From Nocardia crassostreae (GTDB lineage: Bacteria > Actinomycetota > Actinomycetes > Mycobacteriales > Mycobacteriaceae): 64,000 nucleotides of DNA. The stretch is taken from NCBI RefSeq assembly GCF_001613405.1, contig NZ_BDCH01000001.1, forward strand, positions 62,001 to 126,000, in the 5' to 3' direction. A model generated the notes under the pieces. That model was given only the letters and a program-made list of their open reading frames with translations. It searched no databases and was not told where the DNA came from. How positions within the stretch are numbered: position 1 is the first letter of the stretch; each line of letters opens with the position of its first letter. Positions 44,336 to 52,693 of this stretch are shown in pieces. A program made the position numbers and the translations under genes.

Positions 44336-44908
44336 ATGACCTACCCGAACAATCCCTACCCGCAGCAGCCGCAGCAGCCGGGCGGTTACCCCCCGCAGCA
44401 GCCGGGATACGGCGCACCGCAACAGCAGTACGGCGCACCGCAGGCCCCCTATGCCAGCTGGGGTCAGCGTGCGGGCTCGTTCCTGATCGACTACCTGATC
44501 GTGGGCCTGCCCGCGGGCATCCTGTACGGCCTGGCCGCGAGCGTCGGCACCGAACCGCTGGAATGCGATTTCAGCAGCTCCTACAGCGCCGGTTGCACCG
44601 GCGGCGGATACTCCGCCGTCGGCTGGATCCTGCTGCTGCTCGGCTGGGCGATCGCCCTCGGCGGCACCGTCTTCCTGGGCTACACGGAAGGCACCACCGG
44701 ACAGACCCCGGGCAAGAAGGTGGTCGGTCTGCGCACGATCCGCGAGGCCGACGGTCAGCTCCTGGGCGCCGGAGCGGGCGTCGGGCGGAAGTTCGCCCAC
44801 ATCGTGGACGGCCTGCCCTGCTACATCGGTTATCTGTGGCCGCTGTGGGATGCCAAGAAGCAGACCTTCGCCGACAAGATCGTCAAATCCATCGTGGTGA
44901 AGGCCTGA
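44336..44908 (+). CDS. RDD-family membrane protein
   Basis: 190 residues. The first ~40 are a Pro/Gln/Tyr-rich disordered stretch (YPQQPQQPGGYPPQQPGYG). The RDD domain follows: WGQRAGSFLIDYLIVGLPAG (the Arg and Asp signature residues), a Cys-containing loop, a second membrane helix, then GQTPGKKVVGLRTIREADG and a third helix. RDD proteins are widespread; some bacterial members are proposed to act as ion or Na+/H+ antiporters, but most are unassigned. A tandem repeat and a terminator follow. Confidence 0.85.
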   Translation: MTYPNNPYPQQPQQPGGYPPQQPGYGAPQQQYGAPQAPYASWGQRAGSFLIDYLIVGLPAGILYGLAASVGTEPLECDFSSSYSAGCTGGGYSAVGWILLLLGWAIALGGTVFLGYTEGTTGQTPGKKVVGLRTIREADGQLLGAGAGVGRKFAHIVDGLPCYIGYLWPLWDAKKQTFADKIVKSIVVKA

Positions 44909-44947
44909 TCGTCCGCGCCTGACCGGCGGGGGCGGGGCGTTCCCGCC

Positions 44948-45010
44948 GGTCGGCCCGGACAGCATTATCGGTCGGCCTGGACAGCATTATCGGTCGGCCT
45001 GGACAGCACT
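44948..45010. repeat. 22-bp tandem repeat, 2.9 copies
   Basis: Units begin at 44948, 44970 and 44992, each opening GGTCGGCC(C/T)GGACAGCA. They lie between the RDD gene end and the terminator at 45011; one C/T difference separates the first from the others. Confidence 0.85.
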
Positions 45011-45041
45011 GTGGCCCGCAGCGGAATCCGCTGCGGGCCAC
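45011..45041. terminator. Strong bidirectional hairpin between RDD gene and citA
   Basis: Perfect 15-bp arms GTGGCCCGCAGCGGA and TCCGCTGCGGGCCAC centred on one base, followed by CACGCTTTCC. It lies 15 bases beyond the citA stop. Confidence 0.75.
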
Positions 45042-45055
45042 ACGCTTTCCGATCA

Positions 45056-46198
45056 CTACTTGCGAATCACGCTGTCCCAGCCGATGACCGTCTCGGGCGT
45101 GCGCGGGGCCGGACCGGTGTAGATGGCGGCCGGGCGCACCAGCTTGCCCAGCTTCTTCTGCTCCAGGATGTGCGCACACCAGCCCGCGGTGCGGCCACAG
45201 GTGAACATGGCGGGCATCATGTGCGCGGGCACCTCGGCGAAATCGAGAATGACCGCGGCCCAGAACTCCACATTGGTCTCGATGGCGCGGTCCGGGCGGC
45301 GCTCGCGCAGTTCGGCCAGCGCGGCCTGCTCCAGCGCGGCGGCGACCTCGTAGCGCGGGGCGTTCAGGCGCTTGGCGGTCTCGCGCAACACCTTGGCGCG
45401 CGGATCCTGGGCCTGGTAGACGCGGTGGCCGAAGCCCATGAGCTTTTCCTTGCGGTCCAGGATGCCCTTGACCAGGGCCCGTGCGTCACCAGACTTCTCG
45501 ACCGCCTCGATCATGGGCAGCACACGGGCCGGGGCGCCGCCGTGCAGCGGGCCGGACATGGCGCCGATGGCGCCGGACAGCGAGGCCGCCACATCCGCGC
45601 CGGTGGAGGCGATGACGCGGGCGGTGAAGGTGGAGGCGTTCATACCGTGCTCGGCGGCCGATACCCAGTAGGCGTCGATGGCCTCGATGTGCGCCGGATC
45701 CGGGTCACCCTTCCAGCGGGTCATGAACCGCTCGGTAATGGTGGTGCACTCGTCGATCTTCTTCTGCGGCACGGCGGGCTGGTAGATGCCGCGCGCCGAC
45801 TGCGCCACATAGGACAGCGCCATGACCGAGGCGCGCGCCAGGTTCTCCCGGGCGGTGTCGTCGTCGATGTCCAGCAGCGGCTGATAACCCCAGATCGGAG
45901 CCAGCATGGCCAGCCCGGCCTGCACGTCGACGCGCACGTCACCGGTGTGCACCGGCAGCGGGAACGGTTCGGCGGGCGGTAGACCACGGCCGAATTCGCC
46001 GTCCACCAGGAGGGCCCAGACATCACCGAAGGTGACCCGGTTCGCGACCAGGTCCTCGATGTCGACGCCGCGGTAGCGCAGCGCGCCGCCGTCCTTGTCC
46101 GGTTCGGCGATATCGGTGGTGAATGCCACCACGCCTTCGAGGCCGCTGACGAAGTCGGCGGGGACGGCAGGGCTGGGAACCGCAGCGCTGGCAGTCAT
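45056..46198 (-). CDS. citA: Citrate synthase 2 (CitA type)
   Basis: 380 residues. Citrate-synthase landmarks: GLEGVVAFTTDIAEPDKDGGALRYRG, GPLHGGAPARVLPMIE (catalytic His), MGFGHRVYQAQDPRAKVL (His, Arg) and a later Asp region VILDFAEVPAHMM. It condenses oxaloacetate with acetyl-CoA or, for some relatives, propionyl-CoA (methylcitrate). It resembles Rv0889c (CitA) of M. tuberculosis. A second citrate synthase lies 2.5 kb away, so the two likely differ in regulation or substrate. Purine-rich AGAGTCAC precedes the ATG. Confidence 0.92.
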   Translation of the reverse strand: MTASAAVPSPAVPADFVSGLEGVVAFTTDIAEPDKDGGALRYRGVDIEDLVANRVTFGDVWALLVDGEFGRGLPPAEPFPLPVHTGDVRVDVQAGLAMLAPIWGYQPLLDIDDDTARENLARASVMALSYVAQSARGIYQPAVPQKKIDECTTITERFMTRWKGDPDPAHIEAIDAYWVSAAEHGMNASTFTARVIASTGADVAASLSGAIGAMSGPLHGGAPARVLPMIEAVEKSGDARALVKGILDRKEKLMGFGHRVYQAQDPRAKVLRETAKRLNAPRYEVAAALEQAALAELRERRPDRAIETNVEFWAAVILDFAEVPAHMMPAMFTCGRTAGWCAHILEQKKLGKLVRPAAIYTGPAPRTPETVIGWDSVIRK

Positions 46199-46286
46199 GT
46201 TGTGACTCTCCTTGCAAATCGGGCCGCCCGATCCGATGGGCGGCCACGCCGATCAGTTAGACCTTAACGCGCGGATTACCCAGGAG

Positions 46287-46292
46287 TAACGT
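46287..46292 (+). promoter_or_regulatory. Putative -10 box of leaderless pdxH transcript
   Basis: TAACGT ends 7 bases before the pdxH ATG. No Shine-Dalgarno sequence lies in the gap. Confidence 0.4.
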
Positions 46293-46299
46293 CTGGCCC

Positions 46300-47025
46300 A
46301 TGCGCGACCAGGAGAAATTCGCCACTTCCGACCTCGATATCGCGGCCATGCGGGTGGAGTACGGCGTGGACGCCGGGGACAACCATCCGGGGCTGGAAAC
46401 CGACCTTGACGAGAGCTGGCTGGCGGGTGGCTGGGAGCCGTTGCTGCGCAATTGGATCGAGGACGCGACGAGCGCGGGGGTGCGCGATCCCAATGCCATG
46501 GTGCTGGCCACCGTGGAGGTGACCGACTCCGGTCCGCGACCGTCCACGCGCACGGTGCTGTGCAAGGGACTGTCATCGGAGGGTGTGACTTTTTACACGA
46601 ATTACGAATCGTTCAAGGGGCGCCAGCTGATTGCCACGCCGTATGCGTCGGCGACCTTCGTGTGGACCGCGATGGGGCGGCAGGTGACGGTGCGAGGGCC
46701 GGTCCGGCAGGTCGCACCCGAGGTCACGGCCGTGTACTGGCAGTCCCGCCCGCGCGGTTCGCGGCTGGGCGCCTGGGCCTCGGAGCAGTCGCGCACCATT
46801 GCCTCGCGCGCGGATCTGGACCGGCGCATGGACGAATTCGAGCGGCGCTTCGCCGAGGTGGACGACATTCCGGTGCCGCCGTTCTGGGGCGGGTTCCTGA
46901 TCGAACCGGAGACCGTGGAGTTCTGGCAGGGGCGCCGCAGCCGCATGCACAACCGGATTCGAGTACTGCTGGAACCGGGCAATACCGATATCGCCGCCAT
47001 GAAGATAGAGCGCTTGCAGCCCTGA
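46300..47025 (+). CDS. pdxH: Pyridoxamine 5'-phosphate oxidase PdxH
   Basis: 241 residues of the FMN-binding split-barrel. The FMN- and PLP-binding motifs are present: [42 protein letters not shown], and the C-terminal [20 protein letters not shown], followed by the family-typical ERLQP end. It oxidises pyridoxamine- or pyridoxine-phosphate to the cofactor pyridoxal phosphate. Divergent from citA across 101 bases; a REP-like element follows. Confidence 0.94.
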   Translation: MRDQEKFATSDLDIAAMRVEYGVDAGDNHPGLETDLDESWLAGGWEPLLRNWIEDATSAGVRDPNAMVLATVEVTDSGPRPSTRTVLCKGLSSEGVTFYTNYESFKGRQLIATPYASATFVWTAMGRQVTVRGPVRQVAPEVTAVYWQSRPRGSRLGAWASEQSRTIASRADLDRRMDEFERRFAEVDDIPVPPFWGGFLIEPETVEFWQGRRSRMHNRIRVLLEPGNTDIAAMKIERLQP

Positions 47026-47033
47026 GCTGTGCT

Positions 47034-47113
47034 TTCCCAGGGGCTCCGCCCCCGGACCCCCGGTGGGCGGGGGCTAGCCCCCACGACCCCCATTGGGGCT
47101 TCGCCCCAAACCC
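47034..47113 (+). repeat. REP-like GC-rich palindromic element, copy 1
   Basis: Consecutive GGGGCTCCGCCCC, GGGGGCTAGCCCCC and GGGGCTTCGCCCC hairpins directly after pdxH. The first ~50 bases match the reverse complement of 63541-63591. Confidence 0.7.
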
Positions 47114-47193
47114 CTTCGAGTGTCATGTATCACTTCCAATACATGGGATGACCGCCGAAAAAGGCTGGTTCCAACACAATTCATCCCATTAAT

Positions 47194-48504
47194 GTGCACT
47201 CAGTGAAACTGCTCGCCGACATAACCCCGCTCCGAAACCCCGACTACCGCTGCCTGTGGACCACCGGCGTAGTCACGGTCATCGGAGCGCAGTTGTCGGT
47301 GGTAGCGGTGCCGAAGCAGTTGTGGGACATCACCCACAACTCTTCCTATGTCGGGCTGGCCTGACTCTTCGGCCTCGTGCCGCTCGTTGTCTTCGGTCTG
47401 TGGGGCAGCGCCCTCGCCGATGTCATGGAACGCCGCAAACTGCTGCTCATCACCGGCACGGGCACCGGTCTCACCGCGCTGGCCTTCTGGGCCCAGGCCG
47501 CCGCGAACCTGAACAACGAATGGCTCATCCTCGCGCTCTTCGCCGTTCAGCAGGCGTTCTTCGCGGTGAACCAGCCCGCCCGCGCGGCCATCTACCCCCG
47601 CCTGCTACCCCCTGAGCAGCTGCCCGCCGCCAACTCGCTGAGCATGACGGTCTTCCAGTTCGGCGCCATCGCCGGACCCGTCGCGGCGGGCATGCTGATT
47701 CCGGTCACGGGCCTGTCCACGCTGTATCTACTGGACGCCATCGCGCTGCTGGCCATGCTCTGGGCCACCTGGAAACTGCCGTCCATCCCACCCACCGGCG
47801 AATCCCGCCGGGAGGGCCTGCGCGAGGTCTTCGACGGCTTCGCCTATCTGGCCGCCCAGCGAATCCTGCTGGCCTCCTTCGCCGTCGACATCGTCGCCAT
47901 GGTCTTCGGCATGTCCCGCGCGCTGTTCCCCGAGATCGCCTCGGACACCTTCCCCGGCTCCGATGACGGCGGCACCGCCCTGGGCATTCTCTTCGCCGCC
48001 ATGTCGGTGGGCGCGGTGCTGGGCGGCATCTTCTCCGGTTGGCTGACCCGCATCCACCGGCAGGGCCTGGCGGTGATCTGACTGATCGTGCTGTGGGGGC
48101 TGGGCATGGTCGGCTTCGGCCTGGCCGTCGGCGCGGCGGGCGGGCCGCTGCCCGTCACCGTCGCCCTCTGGATCGCCTTCACCTGCCTGGCCTTCGGCGG
48201 CGCGGTGGACATGTTCTCCGCCGCCCTGCGGACCACCATGCTGCAGTCCGTCGCCACCGACGACATGCGCGGCCGCCTGCAGGGCGTCTTCATCGTGGTG
48301 GTCGCGGGCGGACCCCGCATCGGTGATGTTGCGCACGGTTTCGCGGCGGCCGCCGTGGGTACCGCCGCGGCAGCCGCAGGCGGCGGCGTACTGGTGGTGA
48401 TCGGCATGGTCGCAGCGGCTCTGATTTTCCCGGCATTCCTCAGATACCGGGTTTCACGAGCCCATTCGGAGGTACAAATCGCGGATCATGCCAATAACAC
48501 ATGA
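47194..48504 (+). pseudogene. MFS transporter with two in-frame TGA codons
   Basis: The frame from GTG at 47194 gives a typical 12-helix MFS exporter of the EntS/MFS_3 type (ITPLRNPDYRCLWTTGVVTVIGAQLSVVAVPKQLWDIT...). TGA occurs at 47362 (codon 57, GLA-TGA-LFGLVPLVVFGLWG, where relatives have Gly or Trp) and 48079 (codon 296, GLAVI-TGA-LIVLWGLGM, where Trp is likely). Helices and loop motifs are otherwise intact to 48504, so decay, if real, is recent. The fragment 47377-48081 could start independently but would lack the first two helices. Substrate unknown. Confidence 0.85.
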
Positions 48505-48660
48505 CCGCACCGCACCTCACCTCGCGGCGATGTGACTGTGAGGTAGTTATTGGTGACCCTCGTTGGTCGGGCCTACCGGACAACGGCTAGCGTTAAGGCA
48601 AGCGCATCGTGAGCCACCGCGTCCGATGCCTACGGTTTCAAGCCTGAGAGGGATCCTTCC

Positions 48661-49971
48661 GTGCCCGCTGAGAACATCATCAACGTCGACGACTCCAAGC
48701 CGGTACTGACATACCCCGGCGGCGAGTACCCGATGACCGTCGCCAAGGCTGTCGAGGGCAACGACGGAATCGACCTGGGCAAGCTGCTGGCCAGCACCGG
48801 GTATGTGACCTACGACCCCGGGTTCATGAACACCGCGTCGACCAAGTCGGCCATCACCTACATCGACGGTGAGGCCGGCATCCTGCGCTACCGGGGCTAC
48901 CCGATCGAGCAGCTGGCCGAGAAGTCCACCTTCATCGAGGTCAGCTACCTGCTCATCTACGGTGAGCTGCCGACCCAGGCCCAGCTGGACGATTTCACCA
49001 ACCGCATTCGCCGCCACACCCTGCTGCACGAGGACCTGAAGCGGTTCTTCGACGGCTTCCCGCGCAATGCGCACCCGATGCCCGTGCTGTCCTCCGCGGT
49101 CAACGCGCTGTCGGCCTACTACCAGGACTCGCTCGACCCGCGCGATCCGGAGCAGGTCGAACTGTCCACCATCCGACTACTGGCCAAGCTGCCCACCATC
49201 GCGGCCTACGCCTACAAGAAGTCGGTCGGCCAGCCGTTCCTGTACCCGGACAACTCGCTGAGCCTGGTCGAGAACTTCCTGCGCATGACCTTCGGCTTCC
49301 CGGCCGAGCCGTACGAGGTCGACCCCGAGGTCGCCGCGGCGCTGGACATGCTGCTCATCCTGCACGCCGATCACGAGCAGAACTGCTCCACCTCGACCGT
49401 GCGCCTGGTGGGCTCCTCCGACGCCAACCTGTTCACCTCCGTCTCCGGCGGCATCAACGCGCTGTGGGGCCCGCTGCACGGCGGCGCCAACCAGGCCGTG
49501 CTGGAGATGCTGGACGACATCAAGGCCAATGGCGGTGACGTCAAGGAGTTCGTCCGCAAGGTCAAGAACAAGGAAGACGGCGTGAAGCTCATGGGCTTCG
49601 GGCACCGCGTCTACCGCAACTACGACCCGCGCGCGACCCTGGTCAAGAAGGTCGCCGACCAGATCCTGGCCAAGATCGGCGGCGACGACCAGCTGCTCGA
49701 TATCGCCAAGGCCCTGGAAGAGGCCGCGCTCACCGACGACTACTTCATCGAGCGCCGCCTGTACCCGAACGTCGACTTCTACACCGGCGTCATCTACCGC
49801 GCCATGGGCTTCCCGACCCGCATGTTCACCGTGCTGTTCGCCATGGGCCGCCTGCCCGGCTGGATCGCGCACTGGCGCGAAATGCACCGCGAGCCTTTGA
49901 AGATCGGCCGCCCGCGCCAGATCTACACCGGCTACGAGGAGCGCAACTACGAGGGCATCACCCTGCGCTGA
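48661..49971 (+). CDS. gltA: Citrate synthase (GltA2 type)
   Basis: 436 residues, GTG start. Hexameric-type citrate synthase: LTYPGGEYPMTVAKAVEGNDGIDLGKLL, catalytic His in LWGPLHGGANQAVLEMLDD, GFGHRVYRNYDPRATL, and VDFYTGVIYRAMGFPTRMFTVLFAMGRLPGWIAHW with the Asp. It makes citrate from oxaloacetate and acetyl-CoA in the TCA cycle. A possible promoter TTGGTC (48563-48568) with TAGCGT (48588-48593) lies upstream, but the 19-base spacer makes it weak. A strong terminator follows. Confidence 0.95.
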   Translation: MPAENIINVDDSKPVLTYPGGEYPMTVAKAVEGNDGIDLGKLLASTGYVTYDPGFMNTASTKSAITYIDGEAGILRYRGYPIEQLAEKSTFIEVSYLLIYGELPTQAQLDDFTNRIRRHTLLHEDLKRFFDGFPRNAHPMPVLSSAVNALSAYYQDSLDPRDPEQVELSTIRLLAKLPTIAAYAYKKSVGQPFLYPDNSLSLVENFLRMTFGFPAEPYEVDPEVAAALDMLLILHADHEQNCSTSTVRLVGSSDANLFTSVSGGINALWGPLHGGANQAVLEMLDDIKANGGDVKEFVRKVKNKEDGVKLMGFGHRVYRNYDPRATLVKKVADQILAKIGGDDQLLDIAKALEEAALTDDYFIERRLYPNVDFYTGVIYRAMGFPTRMFTVLFAMGRLPGWIAHWREMHREPLKIGRPRQIYTGYEERNYEGITLR

Positions 49972-49983
49972 TCGCTTCGCACA

Positions 49984-50025
49984 CAACGGAACCCGTCCTC
50001 ACCGAGGGCGGGTTCCGTTGTTTTC
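49984..50025 (+). terminator. Intrinsic terminator of gltA
   Basis: Perfect 12-bp arms CAACGGAACCCG and CGGGTTCCGTTG with an inner CCTC/GAGG pair, followed by TTTTC. Confidence 0.8.
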
Positions 50026-50108
50026 GCTATCGCAAGGAATCTTTAAGGAAGTCACCAGCACTCACCGACATAGTTCTTGTCAAGGGAGAGGGGAGCTCCC
50101 GAGGGGGT

Positions 50109-50153
50109 GAGGATCGGTACCTGCCACGGAGGGGGTGGCAGGTACCGATCCTC
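50109..50153. repeat. Perfect 19-bp inverted repeat with 7-base loop
   Basis: GAGGATCGGTACCTGCCAC and its exact reverse complement flank GGAGGGG. It lies 62 bases before the acetyltransferase start. No U tract follows in either direction. Confidence 0.85.
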
Positions 50154-50214
50154 GGTGCCGTGCACACCGGAAAATCGGATGCGCCCGCCCCCGAATTCAT
50201 GGGATGGTCGGCCA

Positions 50215-51410
50215 ATGGCATCCATCACCCTGCGCTCTGCCACCCCGGACGACCGGCCCCGTATCCGGGAACTGCTGGCGACCTGCTTCGGATCCCGACC
50301 CGACCCCGCCGACCTGGAAATCTCGGCCGATCTGTTCCCGATCGAGCGCGCGATCGTCGCCGTGGACGGCGACAAGATCGTTGGACACACCGTGGACCGC
50401 ACCATGACGGTCACCGTGCCCGGTCTGAATACCGTGCAGGCCTGCGGTGTTTCCGCGGTCGGAGTGGCTCCCACCCATCGCCGCCGGGGCATCCTGCGCG
50501 CGCTCTACACCGAACTGCACCGCCGCGCTGAGGCCGACGGCCTGCCGATCACCATGTTCACCGCCAGCGAGGGCACCATCTACGGCCGCTTCGGCTACGG
50601 CCCTCGACCATCCGCAACGAGGTCAGCATCAATCGGCGCAAGGCCGAATTCCGGCCCAGCACACCGGATCCCGGTGGAGTGAGCATCGAGGTGCTGGCCG
50701 ACGCCCAGGATCACCTCCGCGCGGTGTACGACCGCTGGCGGCGGCTCGTGCCCGGCGCCCAGGTCCGCCCCGAACAGAACTGGAAGATCTGGTTCGCCGA
50801 TCTGGAGCGCTACCGCGACGGCGCGTCCGCGCTGTTCGTGCTCACCCATCCCGACGGCTACGTGCTCTACCGGCGGAAGTGGGAGAACGACGAGAACACC
50901 GCCCTGGTCGCCGAATTCTGCTCGGTCACGCCCGAGGCGCACATCGCGCTGTGGCGGGTGCTGCTCAGCCTGGATCTGTGTCACAAGGTCGAGGGCAGCC
51001 TCACCGAGAGCGATCCGCTCCCCTATCTGGTGACCGATCCGCGCCTGGTGCGGGTCACCGAGCGCTACGACGGCATGTGGACCCGCGTCATGGACGTGCC
51101 CGCGGCCCTCACCGCGCGCGGCTACCGCGCCGATCTGGATGTCGTTCTCGCCGTGACGGATCCGTTCCGCAATGCGGGCGGCGCCTTCGCGCTGCGAGTG
51201 CGCGACGGCGTGGCCGAATGCGAACCGACCACCGCGACACCCGATCTGGAGCTCGGCATCGACGTGCTCGGCAGTCTCTATTTCGGCGCGCACCGCGCCC
51301 AGGTGTTCGCCGCGGCCAATCGCATCCAAGCCAAGGACGCGACCGTGCTGCGCGCCTTCGACGAGGCGTTCGCGGCCGATCGTGATCCGGAACCGGGCTG
51401 GTTCTTCTGA
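50215..51410 (+). pseudogene. Eis-like GNAT acetyltransferase, frameshifted mid-gene
   Basis: The N-terminal GNAT domain reads normally from ATG at 50215 (SAVGVAPTHRRRGILRALYTELHRRAEADGLPITMFTASEGTIYGRFGYGP). One base is then missing in the CCC at 50601-50603: with an extra C the next frame continues as GPSTIRNEVSINRRKAEFRP, through 50679-51410 with the Eis-type middle and SCP2-like C-terminal domain (LYFGAHRAQVFAAANRI). The restored protein is about 398 residues, standard for Eis-family multi-domain acetyltransferases that acetylate aminoglycosides or protein lysines. A sequencing slip is possible. Confidence 0.82.
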
Positions 51411-51474
51411 GAACTCCCTGATTAAGGGTATTCCCTGATGCCAGCCGCCCCCGGCGGCTGGCATCCTGGAAGAC

Positions 51475-51873
51475 GTGAAACCCATCCAGCTCGTACTGAA
51501 CGTCCTCTGGCTCGTCCTGGTCGGATTCTGGATGGCGGTCGGCTATGTGATCGCCGGGCTGATCTGCTGCATCCTGATCATCACCATTCCGTGGGGCATC
51601 GCGTCGTTCCGGATCGCCTCGTTCGTGCTGTGGCCCTTCGGCCGCGAAGCCGTCGAGAAGCCGGGCGCGGGCGTGCCGTCCATGCTCGGCAATGTGGTGT
51701 GGTTCATCGTGGCGGGCTGGTGGCTGGCGCTGGGGCACATCTTCACGAGTATCGCCCTGGCCATCACGATTATCGGAATCCCGTTCGCCTGGGCCAATCT
51801 GAAACTCGTGCCGGTGTCGCTGTTCCCGCTGGGCCGCGAAATCGTCTCCAGCGACCGGGCTTTCGGCGCCTGA
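51475..51873 (+). CDS. YccF-domain membrane protein
   Basis: 132 residues with two YccF repeats: VLWLVLVGFWMAVGYVIAGLICCILIITIPWGIASFRIASFVLWPFGRE, and MLGNVVWFIVAGWWLALGHIFTSIALAITIIGIPFAWANLKL. About four membrane helices. Widespread family without a defined function. GTG start. Converges on the MarR gene with one base between. Confidence 0.88.
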   Translation: MKPIQLVLNVLWLVLVGFWMAVGYVIAGLICCILIITIPWGIASFRIASFVLWPFGREAVEKPGAGVPSMLGNVVWFIVAGWWLALGHIFTSIALAITIIGIPFAWANLKLVPVSLFPLGREIVSSDRAFGA

Positions 51874-51874
51874 C

Positions 51875-52312
51875 CTATTCCGATTCGTCGACGATGTGCT
51901 TCATGATGCCGACCGCCTCGTTGAGCACCTTCAGCTGATCGGGGTGCAGGCCCGAGAGCTGTTCGGTCATCCAGGCTTCGCGCGCATGCGTCTCGTCGGC
52001 GATCAGGGCGCGCCCCGCATCCGACAGCGACACGATGATCTGCCATCCGTCGGTGGGATGCGGTTTGCGTTCCACCAGATCCATTTCCGACAGCGACGCG
52101 ATCACCCGGGTCATGGACGGGGGCTGCACGCGCTCCTTGGCGGCCAGGGCGCCCGGCGTCATGGCGCCCTCGCGATTGAGCGTCGCGAGGGCCGACAGCT
52201 GGGTCAGCGAAATCTGGGCATCGGCGCGCCTACCCCGCAAATGTCGCGTCAAGCGCACCACCGCCAGTGAGAGTTCACCAGCGAGCGCTCGAATATCGGA
52301 AGGCGTTGTCAC
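51875..52312 (-). CDS. MarR-family transcriptional regulator (Rv0880-like)
   Basis: 145 residues from a GTG at 52312, 8 bases after TATCGT, so probably leaderless. Winged helix-turn-helix: ISLTQLSALATLNREGAMTPGALAAKERVQPPSMTRVIASLSEMDLVERKPHPTDG. Resembles M. tuberculosis Rv0880, which regulates genes in response to pH or oxygen. Divergent from the small DUF2530 gene across 122 bases, which it may regulate along with itself. Confidence 0.88.
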   Translation of the reverse strand: MTTPSDIRALAGELSLAVVRLTRHLRGRRADAQISLTQLSALATLNREGAMTPGALAAKERVQPPSMTRVIASLSEMDLVERKPHPTDGWQIIVSLSDAGRALIADETHAREAWMTEQLSGLHPDQLKVLNEAVGIMKHIVDESE

Positions 52313-52422
52313 AGAGGCAAACGATACGGGACCAGTCGCGAGCAGGACGCCTGTTCGCACGCGCGACCTCCCCCGACTCACCGGAGCGGGAGACGCGCCG
52401 CGCCGGTGCGGCCGGGTCGGCT

Positions 52423-52428
52423 TAGGGT
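52423..52428 (+). promoter_or_regulatory. Putative -10 box of leaderless DUF2530 transcript
   Basis: TAGGGT ends 6 bases before the GTG at 52435. GGAGGG in between overlaps the start too closely to be a normal ribosome site. Confidence 0.4.
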
Positions 52429-52434
52429 GGAGGG

Positions 52435-52674
52435 GTGACACGCCCCGTTCCGGAGATTCCGCACCGGCTGACCGATCCCCGGCCGGTGCTGGCTATCAGC
52501 ACGCTTGCTTTCCTCATCGCCACCGTCGCGGTGTGGATCGACGACAGCTGGGCCGAGGCGCGGCCGGTCTGCATGATGGGCTTGGCCGTCGGACTGCTCG
52601 GCTACACCATCTATGCTATCCAGCTCCGGAGTGCGCGCCGGGGTGACAAGGGCGCGCAGCTCGGTCTGGAGTAA
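52435..52674 (+). CDS. DUF2530 small membrane protein
   Basis: 79 residues with two membrane helices: RPVLAISTLAFLIATVAVWIDD and RPVCMMGLAVGLLGYTIYAIQL, ending in a charged tail. Recognised as DUF2530, a short actinobacterial family of unknown function often beside a MarR-type regulator. Divergent from the MarR gene here too. Confidence 0.82.
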   Translation: MTRPVPEIPHRLTDPRPVLAISTLAFLIATVAVWIDDSWAEARPVCMMGLAVGLLGYTIYAIQLRSARRGDKGAQLGLE

Positions 52675-52693
52675 TCGGCTCCGTCTGGAGTGA

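Noticed and set aside
44336..45010. Integrated element between the RDD gene and citA
   Set aside because: The tandem repeat lacks flanking duplications or any recombinase gene.
47362..48081. TGA codons in the MFS gene as selenocysteine
   Set aside because: Relatives have Gly or Trp at these positions rather than Cys, and no selenocysteine machinery is visible.
48514..48544. Inverted ACCTCAC/GTGAGGT upstream of gltA
   Set aside because: Only 7-bp arms with a 17-base gap, easily produced by chance in this composition.
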